The notes under the pieces: model-generated
The model's database searches: none
Seen by the model: the letters and a program-made list of their open reading frames with translations, nothing else
Told to the model about the DNA's origin: nothing
Assembly: GCA_046344715.1 (NCBI GenBank)
Contig: JBKDKX010000004.1
Span: 1-64,000 of the forward strand
DNA from: CAZAQK01 sp046344715
GTDB lineage: Bacteria; Pseudomonadota; Alphaproteobacteria; Rickettsiales; SXRF01
Length of the DNA stretch: 64,000 nt
Direction of reading: 5' to 3'
Shown: piece by piece, positions 8,659 to 17,411 of the stretch
How positions within the stretch are numbered: the stretch's first letter is position 1
Layout of the letters: the number at the start of each line of letters is the position of its first letter
Made by a program: the position numbers and the translations under genes

Positions 8659-9222
8659 ATGACCATATTACCTTTAGTTATCGCGCCGGATGAGCGTTTG
8701 AATACCGTCTCCAAACCTGTTGAGGTGGTGGACGACTCCATCCGCACACTTGCCGCCGATCTGCTTGATACCATGTATCATGAACGCGGCATCGGCCTTG
8801 CCGCCGTGCAGGTGGGTGTGCATAAGCGTGTGCTGGTTGCCGATGTCACATGGCGGGAAGAAGAAGGCCCGGGTGAGCAGCATGTACTCATCAATCCGGA
8901 AATTATTGAAAACACACCGGAAGAAAAAACCTATAAGGAAGGTTGCCTTTCCTTCCCCGATCAATATGCCGATGTGGTGCGCCCCGCTGGCGTGCGCGTG
9001 CGCTACCTTGATCTGCAAGGAAAACAGCAGGAGCAGACTTTCGATGGCCTGCTTGCCACCTGCATCCAACACGAAATCGACCATTTGAATGGCATTGTGT
9101 TCGTTGACCATATCTCCCGACTCAAGCGCGACATGATTCTAAAGAAGCTCACCAAAATGAAAAAAATGGGCTATTTCGATCATGATCACGGCCATGTACA
9201 TGGCCCAAACTGTAATCATTAG
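8659..9222 (+). CDS. def: Peptide deformylase with histidine-rich C-terminal tail
   Basis: Removes the N-formyl group from nascent proteins, using a bound Fe(II) or Zn(II). All three family motifs are visible: GIGLAAVQV (44-52), EGCLSFP with metal ligand Cys96, and QHEIDHLNG with His138, Glu139 and His142. Length is 187 residues. The last 15 residues (FDHDHGHVHGPNCNH) have six histidines and a cysteine, not typical of the family; this looks like a metal-binding tail and could aid metal loading, which is inference. The def-fmt-truA order fits the formyl-methionine cycle. Confidence 0.97.
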   Translation: MTILPLVIAPDERLNTVSKPVEVVDDSIRTLAADLLDTMYHERGIGLAAVQVGVHKRVLVADVTWREEEGPGEQHVLINPEIIENTPEEKTYKEGCLSFPDQYADVVRPAGVRVRYLDLQGKQQEQTFDGLLATCIQHEIDHLNGIVFVDHISRLKRDMILKKLTKMKKMGYFDHDHGHVHGPNCNH

Positions 9223-9340
9223 CAGTAGATGGACGACGGATGACGGACGTCGGAATCAATGTTTTCCTGTCATTCCTGCGAAAGCAGGAATCTTACTTAA
9301 TTAAGACTCCCGCCTTCGCGGGAGTGACAAGGTAGTCACA
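9223..9340. repeat. Intergenic repeat cluster: direct repeat plus two REP-like palindromes
   Basis: Between def and fmt. First comes a degenerate direct repeat based on GACGGATGACGGA (9227-9253). Then two hairpins: ATTCCTGC (9272-9279) pairs with GCAGGAAT (9284-9291), and ACTCCCGC (9306-9313) pairs with GCGGGAGT (9318-9325), each with 8-bp perfect stems and loops of 4 bases. Their outer bases read GTCATTCC and GGAGTGAC, so the pair is itself a larger inverted repeat. Such bipartite palindromes are a common dispersed type in alphaproteobacteria. No uridine tract follows, so they are not simple terminators. Confidence 0.8.
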
Positions 9341-10282
9341 ATGCGTATCGTTTTCATGGGAACTCCACAGTTCGCGCTACCAACGCTTAAGGCATTGCAC
9401 AGCTCCGGCCATGAGATAGTTGCGGTATATACCCAGCCACCGCGCCCTGCAGGCCGTGGCCAGAAAGATACCCCCTCCCCCGTACATCAATTTGCCGCTG
9501 AAAACAACCTGAGAGTGTTCACACCTGTAAGCCTTAAATCACCGGAAGCTCAGGAAGAGTTCACCGCACATAAGGCAGATATTGCGGTGGTGGTGGCATA
9601 TGGCCTGTTGCTGCCGAAAGCAATTTTAGAAGCCTATCCGCTTGGTTGCATCAACGTGCACCCAAGCTCACTGCCACGCTGGCGCGGTGCCGCTCCAATA
9701 CAGCGCACCATCATGGCCGGTGATAAGGAAACCGCCATCTGCATCATGCAGATGGATGAAGGGCTGGATACGGGTGATATCCTCATTCGGGAAGAAGAAT
9801 TCGTGTCTGATTCCTGTACCGCAGGCGAATTGCATGATGTTCTGGCGACTGAAGCCACACCTCTTGTTTTGTTAGCCTTAGAAGGATTAGAAAATGGCAG
9901 CATCATACCACAAAAACAATCTACAGAAGGCGTAACCTACGCTAAGAAAATCAGCAAAGATGAGTGTCGTATAGACTGGAACAAATCCGCAACTGAGATT
10001 GTGAATCTTATACGTGGACTATCCCCCAGCCCCGGCGCACATTTTATGTATAAAGGCGAAAAGATAAAAGTGCTTAATGCAGAGGATTCCATGATGAATC
10101 TGGATAAGCTGGAATATAGCATTCCTATACGTCCGGGCATGGTACTCAACAAATATTTCGATATAGCTTGCGGCAAAGGATGTATTTCTCACTTGGAATT
10201 GCAGCGCCCTGGAAAAACTAAAATGTTTGCCGAAGAAATGCTCAAAGGATTCCCGATACCACCCGGGAGTATGTTAGAATAA
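9341..10282 (+). CDS. fmt: Methionyl-tRNA formyltransferase
   Basis: Formylates initiator Met-tRNA using 10-formyl-tetrahydrofolate. The 313 residues cover the N-terminal Rossmann-type formyltransferase domain (1 to about 190) and the C-terminal OB-like tRNA-binding domain (about 205-305). The catalytic block INVHPSSLPRWRGAAPIQ (104-121) gives Asn105 and His107, and GLDTGD gives Asp143, the usual Asn-His-Asp triad. The N-terminus MRIVFMGTPQFALP is typical. It follows def by 118 bases with the repeat cluster in between, and ends one base before the truA start. Confidence 0.97.
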   Translation: MRIVFMGTPQFALPTLKALHSSGHEIVAVYTQPPRPAGRGQKDTPSPVHQFAAENNLRVFTPVSLKSPEAQEEFTAHKADIAVVVAYGLLLPKAILEAYPLGCINVHPSSLPRWRGAAPIQRTIMAGDKETAICIMQMDEGLDTGDILIREEEFVSDSCTAGELHDVLATEATPLVLLALEGLENGSIIPQKQSTEGVTYAKKISKDECRIDWNKSATEIVNLIRGLSPSPGAHFMYKGEKIKVLNAEDSMMNLDKLEYSIPIRPGMVLNKYFDIACGKGCISHLELQRPGKTKMFAEEMLKGFPIPPGSMLE

Positions 10283-10283
10283 T

Positions 10284-11051
10284 ATGCCACGCTATAAGCT
10301 CACTATAGAATATGACGGCACGCAGTATGCTGGCTGGCAAAAACAGCCCGACCAACCGACTGTTCAGCAGAAACTAGGAGAAGCGGTAAAAAAATTCTGT
10401 GGCATAGATTCAGAAGTAGTGGGCGCGGGCCGTACCGATGCCGGTGTACACGCCATTGCACAAGTTAGCCATGTAGATTTACCAAAGGAGTATGATGACT
10501 ACAGCGTGATGCAGGGACTCAACTTTTATTTGTTCAACGCTTCCGATAACGATGCAACCATACCGACTGAACGCATTGCAGTAACCAATGCAGAACGCGT
10601 GAGCGATGATTTCAATGCTCGTTTCTCTGCCACCCGCAGGCATTATATTTACCGCATCATCAACCGCCGCGCCAGATTAGGATTAGAACTTGGCCGTGCA
10701 TGGCAGGTGGCAGAAGAGCTTGATATTGAAAAAATGCAGCAAACAGCCAACTATCTTGTTGGCACGCATGACTTTAACAGCTTCCGTGATACAGCCTGCC
10801 AAGCCAAATCCCCCATAAAAACACTGGAAAAACTGGATATACAGCGTCAGGGTGATGACATTATTATCCAAACCAATGCCCGCTCGTTCCTGCATCATCA
10901 AGTACGTATTATGGTGGGCACATTGGCTTTGGTGGGTAAAGGCCGCTGGTCACCTGCGGATGTAAAAGCCGCACTGGAGGCTAAAAATCGTGCCGCCTCA
11001 GGGCCAACTGCACCAGCAGGTGGTTTATATCTACTCAAAGTAGATTATTAG
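10284..11051 (+). CDS. truA: tRNA pseudouridine(38-40) synthase TruA
   Basis: Isomerises uridine to pseudouridine at positions 38-40 of the tRNA anticodon arm. Length 255 aa. GAGRTDAGVHA (48-58) contains the catalytic Asp52. The N-terminus YKLTIEYDGTQYAGWQ and the later FLHHQVRIMVG block (about 202-212) are family signatures. It starts one base after fmt, so it is in the same transcription unit. The last bases overlap the 3' end of dapD on the other strand by 4 bases. Confidence 0.97.
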   Translation: MPRYKLTIEYDGTQYAGWQKQPDQPTVQQKLGEAVKKFCGIDSEVVGAGRTDAGVHAIAQVSHVDLPKEYDDYSVMQGLNFYLFNASDNDATIPTERIAVTNAERVSDDFNARFSATRRHYIYRIINRRARLGLELGRAWQVAEELDIEKMQQTANYLVGTHDFNSFRDTACQAKSPIKTLEKLDIQRQGDDIIIQTNARSFLHHQVRIMVGTLALVGKGRWSPADVKAALEAKNRAASGPTAPAGGLYLLKVDY

Positions 11052-11899
11052 TATCCACGCAGTAATTCATTGATTCCGGTTTTCGAGCGCGTTTTTTCAT
11101 CCACGCGTTTCACAATTACAGCACAATAAAGCGAAGGAGCATCAGGCGTTTTCCCTGGTAAAGTACCCGGTACCACCACGGAATAAGCGGGCACGCGTCC
11201 ATACATCACTTCTCCAGTTTCGCGGTTTATAATTTTCGTAGAAGCCCCAAGAAACACACCCATGGAAAGCACCGAACCTTCCTCCACAACTACGCCTTCG
11301 GCCACTTCGCTGCGCGCGCCAATGAAACAATTATCCTCAATGATGACAGGATTTGCCTGCAACGGTTCCAGCACACCGCCAATACCAACACCTCCGGAAA
11401 TATGACAGTGTTTGCCAATCTGCGCGCATGAGCCAATGGTCACCCATGTGTCTACCATTGTCCCCTCGCCTACATACGCGCCCACATTTACAAAGCTTGG
11501 CATAAGCACAACATCTTTAGCAACATAAGCGGAATGGCGCACTATCGCCCCCGGCACCGCACGGAAACCAGATTCCTTAAAACGTTTTTCATTCCAGCCG
11601 GTGAATTTGGAAGGCACTTTATCATACCAGAAACTGTGCTTTTCCATATGGTCAAAATCCTTGGCAGGGTAAGGCCCATGGGCGTAAAGCTCCATAGGAT
11701 TGAGACGGAATGAAAGCAACACCGCTTTTTTAATCCACTGATGCGTTACCCATTCATTGCCCTGCTTTTCCGCTACGCGCAGATGGCCAGCATCCAGCCG
11801 TGCCAATACATCAGCAACAGCATTACGCACTTCACCTTGCGTGCCTGCATCAATCTGCTGACGATTTTCCCATGCGTTTTCAATAATAGTCTGTGGCAT
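11048..11899 (-). CDS. dapD: Tetrahydrodipicolinate N-succinyltransferase
   Basis: Transfers succinate from succinyl-CoA to tetrahydrodipicolinate in the succinylase branch of lysine and meso-diaminopimelate synthesis, so the cell can make peptidoglycan precursors by this route. 283 residues, as usual. The N-terminal helical domain (1-105) is followed by a left-handed beta-helix built from hexapeptide repeats (about 107-225: VRHSAYVAKDVVLMPSFVNV, GACVGEG-like turns, VGIGGVLEP, FIGARSEVAEGVVVEEG). RALF-type C-terminal tail ends LLRGY. The folC gene lies 12 bases upstream in the same direction. Confidence 0.96.
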   Translation of the reverse strand: MPQTIIENAWENRQQIDAGTQGEVRNAVADVLARLDAGHLRVAEKQGNEWVTHQWIKKAVLLSFRLNPMELYAHGPYPAKDFDHMEKHSFWYDKVPSKFTGWNEKRFKESGFRAVPGAIVRHSAYVAKDVVLMPSFVNVGAYVGEGTMVDTWVTIGSCAQIGKHCHISGGVGIGGVLEPLQANPVIIEDNCFIGARSEVAEGVVVEEGSVLSMGVFLGASTKIINRETGEVMYGRVPAYSVVVPGTLPGKTPDAPSLYCAVIVKRVDEKTRSKTGINELLRGY

Positions 11900-11911
11900 A
11901 TAACCCTACTT

Positions 11912-13195
11912 TCAGGCGGCTGCTTTACTGGCGTTTATATGAAGTACATACCCTGCCAGATATAACGAGCCGCAAATACAAACAATGGATGGATTTTTTG
12001 CACTTCCTGCAATGGTTTGCAATGCTTTTTCTACACTTGCTGCTTCCTGCGTAGCAATACCCACTGCGCACGCCTGCGCTGCCAGAGAAGATGGACTGTG
12101 ACTGCCACTTTCTTCTGGTATTGCTACAGCATATAATCCTTTAGCGTACGGCGCCAGATGTTGCAGATACGCTTTGGCATCTTTGCCTTTCATCATTCCA
12201 CACACAAGGTAAATATCTTGCTTTTGTGCTGACATCCACGTGCCAAGCACTTGTCCACCTTGCGGATTATGCCCACCATCCAGCCAGAGCTGATGGCCCG
12301 TCACAAGCTCAGTAAGCGGCCCAGACGTGATATGCTGCAAGCGTGCTGGCCACTCAACTTTAGCAACACCTTCGGTAACTTGGGCATCAGACACGTTAAA
12401 CTGCGGCAACATATCAAGGCAGGCAAGGGCTGTTGCTGTATTGTCATATTGAAAATCACCTGGCAAGACAGGAGAAAAACGCATCCTGCGCTTACTGGAT
12501 ATGTACTCCCCATGGGTATGTTGCCACTCATAACCAACTCGGTACAACGGTGCATTCTTTTCACTAGCTTTTTGTTTCAATATACTAAGTGCTTCAGGTT
12601 CCTGTTTGCCAATAACGCAAGGTACATCGCGTTTTATAATACCAGCCTTTTCACCAGCAATCGCCATAAGCGTTTTGCCTAAATATTCGGTATGGTCAAA
12701 TGCAATCGGCGTAATCGCTGTAAGAATGGGTTTCTCTAATACGTTGGTTGCATCTAGCCTGCCGCCCATTCCAGTTTCCAGTAACAATATATCTGCTGGT
12801 TTTTCTGCAAACGCAATAAATGCGGCGGCAGTGGTTGCTTCAAAAAACGTAGCAGGCTGTGCCTGAAGCTGTGCGGCAACATGCTTTACAATATTAACCA
12901 CATACGAATCATCTATCTCCTGCCCATATAATACAATACGTTCACGGAAACACACCAGATGTGGCGAGGTATATTTATGCACCTTATAACCAGCCACCTG
13001 TAAAATAGATTGCAAATTAGCAAGCAACGACCCTTTACCGTTCGTTCCCGCCACATGAATCACTGGCGGCAACCGCCTGTGCGGATTACCCAACATGGCA
13101 AGCAGGCGATGCATTCTATCCAGCGACAAATCAATGGATGCCAACATAGGATGATGCAGCCTATTCAAAAAACTTTCAATAGGATCACGCGACAT
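11912..13195 (-). CDS. folC: Folylpolyglutamate synthase / dihydrofolate synthase
   Basis: Couples dihydropteroate to glutamate and extends the polyglutamate tail of folates. 427 residues. The P-loop HVAGTNGKGS (about 47-56) and the following ANLQSIL are diagnostic, with YTSPHLVCFRERI (about 78-90) and the GMGGRLDATN block (about 142-151). The Mur-ligase C-terminal domain begins near 290 (LWLDGGHNPQG). It sits 11 bases downstream of folP in the leftward folK-folP-folC-dapD run, consistent with one folate operon. Confidence 0.95.
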   Translation of the reverse strand: MSRDPIESFLNRLHHPMLASIDLSLDRMHRLLAMLGNPHRRLPPVIHVAGTNGKGSLLANLQSILQVAGYKVHKYTSPHLVCFRERIVLYGQEIDDSYVVNIVKHVAAQLQAQPATFFEATTAAAFIAFAEKPADILLLETGMGGRLDATNVLEKPILTAITPIAFDHTEYLGKTLMAIAGEKAGIIKRDVPCVIGKQEPEALSILKQKASEKNAPLYRVGYEWQHTHGEYISSKRRMRFSPVLPGDFQYDNTATALACLDMLPQFNVSDAQVTEGVAKVEWPARLQHITSGPLTELVTGHQLWLDGGHNPQGGQVLGTWMSAQKQDIYLVCGMMKGKDAKAYLQHLAPYAKGLYAVAIPEESGSHSPSSLAAQACAVGIATQEAASVEKALQTIAGSAKNPSIVCICGSLYLAGYVLHINASKAAA

Positions 13196-13206
13196 GTGAT
13201 AACCCC

Positions 13207-14001
13207 CTATTTGTCATAGCATACATCCTTGAGCATATTTTTATGCAATGCAACATTATGTACACGTAAATACGCCACCCCTTCACTCACCAACTCACGT
13301 GATATCTCAAGCGTTGCCACATCTTTTTCTGCATTATTGCTCGCCTCCAGCATCAGGAATGATTTACGCGAATGCCCTATAAATAATGGCACTCCAAGCA
13401 CAGAAAACTCATTCACTCTCTGTAATATTTCCCGTGATTGTGCAGGTGTTTTTCCAAAACCAATGCCTGGATCAAAAATGAATCGTGAACGCGCAATGCC
13501 AGATGTCTCAAGATCAGAAAATCGCTTAGCAGCCCAATTAATAATATATTGCACGACGTCAATATCCTCAAGCAACACCACATGCTTATCCACGGGCACA
13601 CCAAGCGAATGCATCATTACCAGCTTACAATTTGTATCTTTAACTGCATCAACCATAGACGCGCCTTCAAAACCGGATACGTCATTTATCCAGTGTGCGC
13701 CGAGTGCCAAAGCTTTCTTTGCCGTCTCTGGATGGCGTGTATCAACGCTTATGATACCACCTAATGGGTACTTCTTTAGTTGCGCCAACACAGGAAAAAG
13801 CCGCCGCCATTCCTCTGCATGGCTAATTGGCGTTGCACCAGGACGGGTGGATTCCGCACCAATATCGATAGCATCTGCGCCATCATTGAGCGCCTGTTTA
13901 ATTGCAGCAATCGCGCTATCGGGCGAAAAATATTCACCCCCATCGGAAAATGAATCCGGCGTTACGTTTATAATAGCAATAATCCGTGTCTTAACTGGCA
14001 T
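13207..14001 (-). CDS. folP: Dihydropteroate synthase
   Basis: Condenses 6-hydroxymethyl-dihydropterin diphosphate with p-aminobenzoate; the target of sulfonamides. 264 residues, a TIM barrel. INVTPDSFSDGGEYF (about 11-25) and DAIDIGAESTRPGATPIS (about 43-60) are the two family signatures. FDPGIGFGKTPAQS (about 152-165) and GHSRKSFL (about 199-206) are also present. The start overlaps the 3' end of folK by 11 bases, so the two are coupled. Confidence 0.96.
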   Translation of the reverse strand: MPVKTRIIAIINVTPDSFSDGGEYFSPDSAIAAIKQALNDGADAIDIGAESTRPGATPISHAEEWRRLFPVLAQLKKYPLGGIISVDTRHPETAKKALALGAHWINDVSGFEGASMVDAVKDTNCKLVMMHSLGVPVDKHVVLLEDIDVVQYIINWAAKRFSDLETSGIARSRFIFDPGIGFGKTPAQSREILQRVNEFSVLGVPLFIGHSRKSFLMLEASNNAEKDVATLEISRELVSEGVAYLRVHNVALHKNMLKDVCYDK

Positions 14002-14521
14002 GTAATATAATATCCATTTTCTTCAAATCGTCTGAGTAACCATAGCCCTTATCGGTAACAATGTCACATGCGCGCCAGCCACGATAGTTACCTTCCAGGG
14101 GATAACACCAATCCGGCCACAATTCAGCAAATGGCAGCAATGCAAAATCACGCTCTAATAGATGTGGATGTGGAATTTGCAACTTTTTGGTTTCTAGATC
14201 AAAGCTGCCATAGGCCAGAATATCAATGTCAATCTCACGCGGCGACCAGTGTCCCTGCTTCTTGCGGCCTATCTGCGCCTCAATATTTTTTACAAAAGCG
14301 AGTAAATCTTTACATCCCAACTCTGTATCTGCCGATAGTGCCATATTATAAAACGCCATATCCCACTCTGCGGGCGCATCTTCTGGCAGCAAAGCTTTAG
14401 ACTCCAACACTGTCGATAAGATGATGTTGGTAAGTTTAGGCGCAAGTAGAGATACTGCTGATTGCAGGTTTTTCTCTCGTTTTCCAATATTACTGCCCAG
14501 ACCTAATATAATGCGTGGCAT
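13991..14521 (-). CDS. folK: 2-amino-4-hydroxy-6-hydroxymethyldihydropteridine diphosphokinase (HPPK)
   Basis: Transfers pyrophosphate from ATP to the pterin that FolP then uses. I place the start at the ATG at 14521, which gives MPRIILGLGSNIGKREKNLQ, the canonical N-terminus, and a 176-residue protein. A longer frame to 14734 would run antisense into pabC and adds no family sequence. SPREIDIDILAYG (about 93-105) holds the two metal-binding aspartates, and IPHPHLLERDFALLPFAEL is the C-terminal signature. First gene of the leftward folate group, divergent from pabC with a 69-base gap. Confidence 0.95.
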   Translation of the reverse strand: MPRIILGLGSNIGKREKNLQSAVSLLAPKLTNIILSTVLESKALLPEDAPAEWDMAFYNMALSADTELGCKDLLAFVKNIEAQIGRKKQGHWSPREIDIDILAYGSFDLETKKLQIPHPHLLERDFALLPFAELWPDWCYPLEGNYRGWRACDIVTDKGYGYSDDLKKMDIILHAS

Positions 14522-14590
14522 AAAACCGATTGTACCCTTGTATAAAGCCTGTAATCTAACTCTTATCGCTCGCAAAACAAGTGTAAACCG

Positions 14591-15439
14591 ATGCAACATA
14601 TTTATCTGAATCATAAACTCATACCAGCACAGGAAGCGCTTATTCCCGTTACTGACCGTGGATTTCGCTTTGGTGATGGCGTATTTGAGACCATCCGTGT
14701 ACATGAAGGCGTGCCATACCGCTTTGAATGGCATATGGCGCGGCTATGCACAGGTCTTGCAGCCATTTCCATAGATTTTGATACTAAATCATTGCGCATA
14801 GAATGCGCCGATATAGTAAGAAAGAACCAGTGTTCCGATGGCCTCCTGCGCATACAAATAACGCGTGGTACATCCGGCAGCGGCTATTTACCTGCCAAAG
14901 CTCCTGCCACCTGCGTTATTGAAACACTGCCACTTACACCGGCACCTTCCGAATCCATATCATTGTATCTTTCCACTTATCGACGCACACCAGCAGCCTG
15001 CCTGCCCGTACACGCCAAGTTGGCACAGGGGATTAATTCTACCCTCGCCCGCATGGAAGCTGAGACACATAGTTGCTTTGAAGCACTACAGCTCAATATC
15101 CAAGGCATCATTGCCGAATGCAGTTCATCAAATATTTTCTGGCGTAAAAATAATACGCTTTATACCCCTGCCCTTGATTGTGGGATACTGAATGGCGCAA
15201 TACGCGCTGCCATATTTTTCTTATACCCACAAAAGATTTATGAAGCCCACGAAGTCATTGAAGCAGTGGCCAGTGCCGATGCGGTCTGTATTACCAATAG
15301 CTCATGGCTTGCACTGCCAGTAAAGCACCTTTCCCCAAATAATTTCATGTGGGAAAGTACGCAAATGGCTGAGGAATTCAATCATTTACTTATGAATGAT
15401 ATGAGAGCCTATACAAAAGCCAACCGGCAGCATTGGTAA
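14591..15439 (+). CDS. pabC: Class IV aminotransferase, probable aminodeoxychorismate lyase
   Basis: A PLP-dependent fold-type IV enzyme, 282 residues. Signatures: DRGFRFGDGVFETIRVH (about 22-38), HAKLAQGINSTLAR (about 139-152, whose lysine should hold PLP), AECSSSNIFW (about 177-186) and CGILNGAIRAAIF (about 198-210). The family includes branched-chain and D-alanine aminotransferases, so sequence alone does not fix the substrate. Divergent placement beside folK-folP-folC, with pabB 2 kb downstream, makes release of p-aminobenzoate from aminodeoxychorismate the best guess. Confidence 0.78.
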   Translation: MQHIYLNHKLIPAQEALIPVTDRGFRFGDGVFETIRVHEGVPYRFEWHMARLCTGLAAISIDFDTKSLRIECADIVRKNQCSDGLLRIQITRGTSGSGYLPAKAPATCVIETLPLTPAPSESISLYLSTYRRTPAACLPVHAKLAQGINSTLARMEAETHSCFEALQLNIQGIIAECSSSNIFWRKNNTLYTPALDCGILNGAIRAAIFFLYPQKIYEAHEVIEAVASADAVCITNSSWLALPVKHLSPNNFMWESTQMAEEFNHLLMNDMRAYTKANRQHW

Positions 15440-15502
15440 AATTCTTGAGTATATAATTTTTAAGACGTATGAATGTATATATCTGGCCTAAGGAGCAAGT
15501 AA

Positions 15503-17173
15503 ATGCGTAAAGTATTACTAGTAGGAATATCTACGTTATTGGTGGTTGTAGGCGTGGTTTTCTGTGTAAGCTGGTTTATACAATCCGGCGAGATGAAAAA
15601 AGTACTGGAACAAACCATTGCAAAAATCAATGAAAAACAAACATATATTACCTATGAAAGTATTGACGTATCAGGGTTTCCAACACACATTGCATTAAGC
15701 CTTGTAAATCCACGTTTCTCTGGTCGCGTAGACCAACTTTTACAAACCTTGCAGGTTAATCAGCATACCCCCCCTGTGTATACATTACCAGAATGGCATG
15801 AAGATGTATCACTCATTGGCGCACTCACTTTTACTGTAAATGCACTATCCAACCATTACACATTCAAGACATCTGGTAAATGGCAGAAATCAGGCACTTT
15901 AGCAGGCAAATCTCCGCAAACTATTGCTTCTAAAGGAATTGGTGAAAACATCTGCTCACTCACGCTTGCTCGCAGTAGCCTGTTCAGCAATTTCTGGAAT
16001 TATAATATTACCACAGAAAATGCAGAAGAATTCCTTAAAGAAATACGTGAACTGGATTGCAATTCGCCCGCATATACAATTACAGATACCCAATCCAATG
16101 CCATCCTCATCAATAGCGGCCCTACAAGAATTTATTTCTCAAGCATTCCAAAAGATACCCAGCAAGAGATACGGCTGTTTATTAAATCTTCTGATGCTGA
16201 AGTTACTACTGATGGTGATAAGCTGATAGCATCATACATTATGGCATTATCGCCTGATTATCAGTTTCCTCCATTATTCTCTGCGTATGGTAAGCAGAAT
16301 CTGGATGTGGATTTTGTCTATAACGGGTTGATTGATTTTAATTCTGCACATACGGATACAAACATAGATATTAATCTGGGCACATTTAATATCAGCAACG
16401 ATGTATATAACACCAAAGGGTATTTACGCTTGACGAACCAAAACACTGGAGATAAGCGCACGGCTTCCATAAATACGCGTTTTGAATCTACCTATAGTGA
16501 GCTTTATGACGCGATAATCAGGGATACGGTACGTAATTTCATTCATCAGGCTACCACCAGCAGCGATCCAGAATTGCAAAAAATACGCTCTTTCTTGCAA
16601 CTGCGAACTGCTGAAGAAAATTTTGCATTGGTTGAACCAATTATTCCAAACCTGTATTCGCTTGGCACACAAATTTCTGCGCTGAATGCAAGCTATACAG
16701 GAAGCAGTAATTTTATGGCCGGCGACTATAATTTGTCAGAATTAGCAATAACTGCGACACCATATGGTATCACTGGCAGCGGTACCGCAAAATCCAGTCC
16801 ATCCAACTTGTATCCACAAGCCAATGCGACACTCATATGTACAAACTGTATGCAGCTTATAGATGATATAATGCGCTATGCTGGCCGTGTATCTGGCATG
16901 ATTCAGGCTTTTTCTTCTGAGCCACCGCCATTTCTTATTACTCCTGCGCTGATAGATGGCACCAAAAAATTCTTCCATACGCTTTCAAGTAGTACGCCGG
17001 AAGAAAGAAACAAAGGTCATTATTCCTATACAGTAGTAAGTGAGCCGACGGGTAATGTGCTTATCAGCGGCCGCAACATTGCTGATGTAATGGCAATGTA
17101 CGCCGAATATATAGGACAAGAAGTACATAAATCTCAGGAAAGCGTACCGCCACAAGGCTGGAAAGTAGACTAG
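15503..17173 (+). CDS. Large membrane-anchored envelope protein, DUF2125-like
   Basis: 556 residues. One hydrophobic segment at about 5-27 (LLVGISTLLVVVGVVFCVSWF) looks like an uncleaved N-terminal anchor; the rest should be periplasmic. The block YESIDVSGFPTHIALSLVNP (about 51-70) resembles the GFP-containing start of the alphaproteobacterial DUF2125 family; the rest is beta-rich, Ser/Thr/Asn-rich and has few charged clusters, in the manner of AsmA-like envelope proteins. I am not certain of the family. It starts 63 bases after pabC with AAGGAG-like bases 9 upstream (15490-15495), which supports the start. No catalytic motif is visible. Confidence 0.6.
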   Translation: MRKVLLVGISTLLVVVGVVFCVSWFIQSGEMKKVLEQTIAKINEKQTYITYESIDVSGFPTHIALSLVNPRFSGRVDQLLQTLQVNQHTPPVYTLPEWHEDVSLIGALTFTVNALSNHYTFKTSGKWQKSGTLAGKSPQTIASKGIGENICSLTLARSSLFSNFWNYNITTENAEEFLKEIRELDCNSPAYTITDTQSNAILINSGPTRIYFSSIPKDTQQEIRLFIKSSDAEVTTDGDKLIASYIMALSPDYQFPPLFSAYGKQNLDVDFVYNGLIDFNSAHTDTNIDINLGTFNISNDVYNTKGYLRLTNQNTGDKRTASINTRFESTYSELYDAIIRDTVRNFIHQATTSSDPELQKIRSFLQLRTAEENFALVEPIIPNLYSLGTQISALNASYTGSSNFMAGDYNLSELAITATPYGITGSGTAKSSPSNLYPQANATLICTNCMQLIDDIMRYAGRVSGMIQAFSSEPPPFLITPALIDGTKKFFHTLSSSTPEERNKGHYSYTVVSEPTGNVLISGRNIADVMAMYAEYIGQEVHKSQESVPPQGWKVD

Positions 17174-17175
17174 GA

Positions 17176-17391
17176 CTACTCTACAGGCTTAGGAATATCC
17201 GGCTTTTCACCTGGTGCCAGCGGCTGGACATCAACGGCATAGCGGCTCTTAAGCATCCGTGCCTCTTCTACCGCCTGACGCAAAATATCAGCATCCAGCG
17301 TGCTTATTGGCTTGAATTTACGGCGTTTTATCTTCGCCATGACACGCTGATAGACCAGACGTGTACGGAGCATATGGATTCTTAGTTTCAT
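17176..17391 (-). CDS. Small basic hypothetical protein, 71 aa
   Basis: Unrecognised. The first 27 residues are very basic (KLRIHMLRTRLVYQRVMAK, then IKRRKFK), followed by a short helix (LDADILRQAVEEARML) and a proline-rich acidic end (LAPGEKPDIPKPVE). No membrane segment. It lies on the minus strand between two plus-strand genes, 2 bases from the end of the DUF2125-like gene and 20 bases from the start of pabB, so its promoter must overlap that of pabB. It could be a nucleic-acid or ribosome-associated protein; this is a guess from charge only. Confidence 0.45.
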   Translation of the reverse strand: MKLRIHMLRTRLVYQRVMAKIKRRKFKPISTLDADILRQAVEEARMLKSRYAVDVQPLAPGEKPDIPKPVE

Positions 17392-17411
17392 AACGTCTAC
17401 TATACCGATCT

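Noticed and set aside
13229..14005. Open frame of about 258 codons antisense to folP
   Set aside because: Fully opposite a clear dihydropteroate synthase; protein is Ser/Thr/Ile-rich low-complexity text without motifs.
14521..14734. Longer start for folK
   Set aside because: Would overlap pabC and adds 71 residues without family similarity; the canonical HPPK N-terminus begins at 14521.
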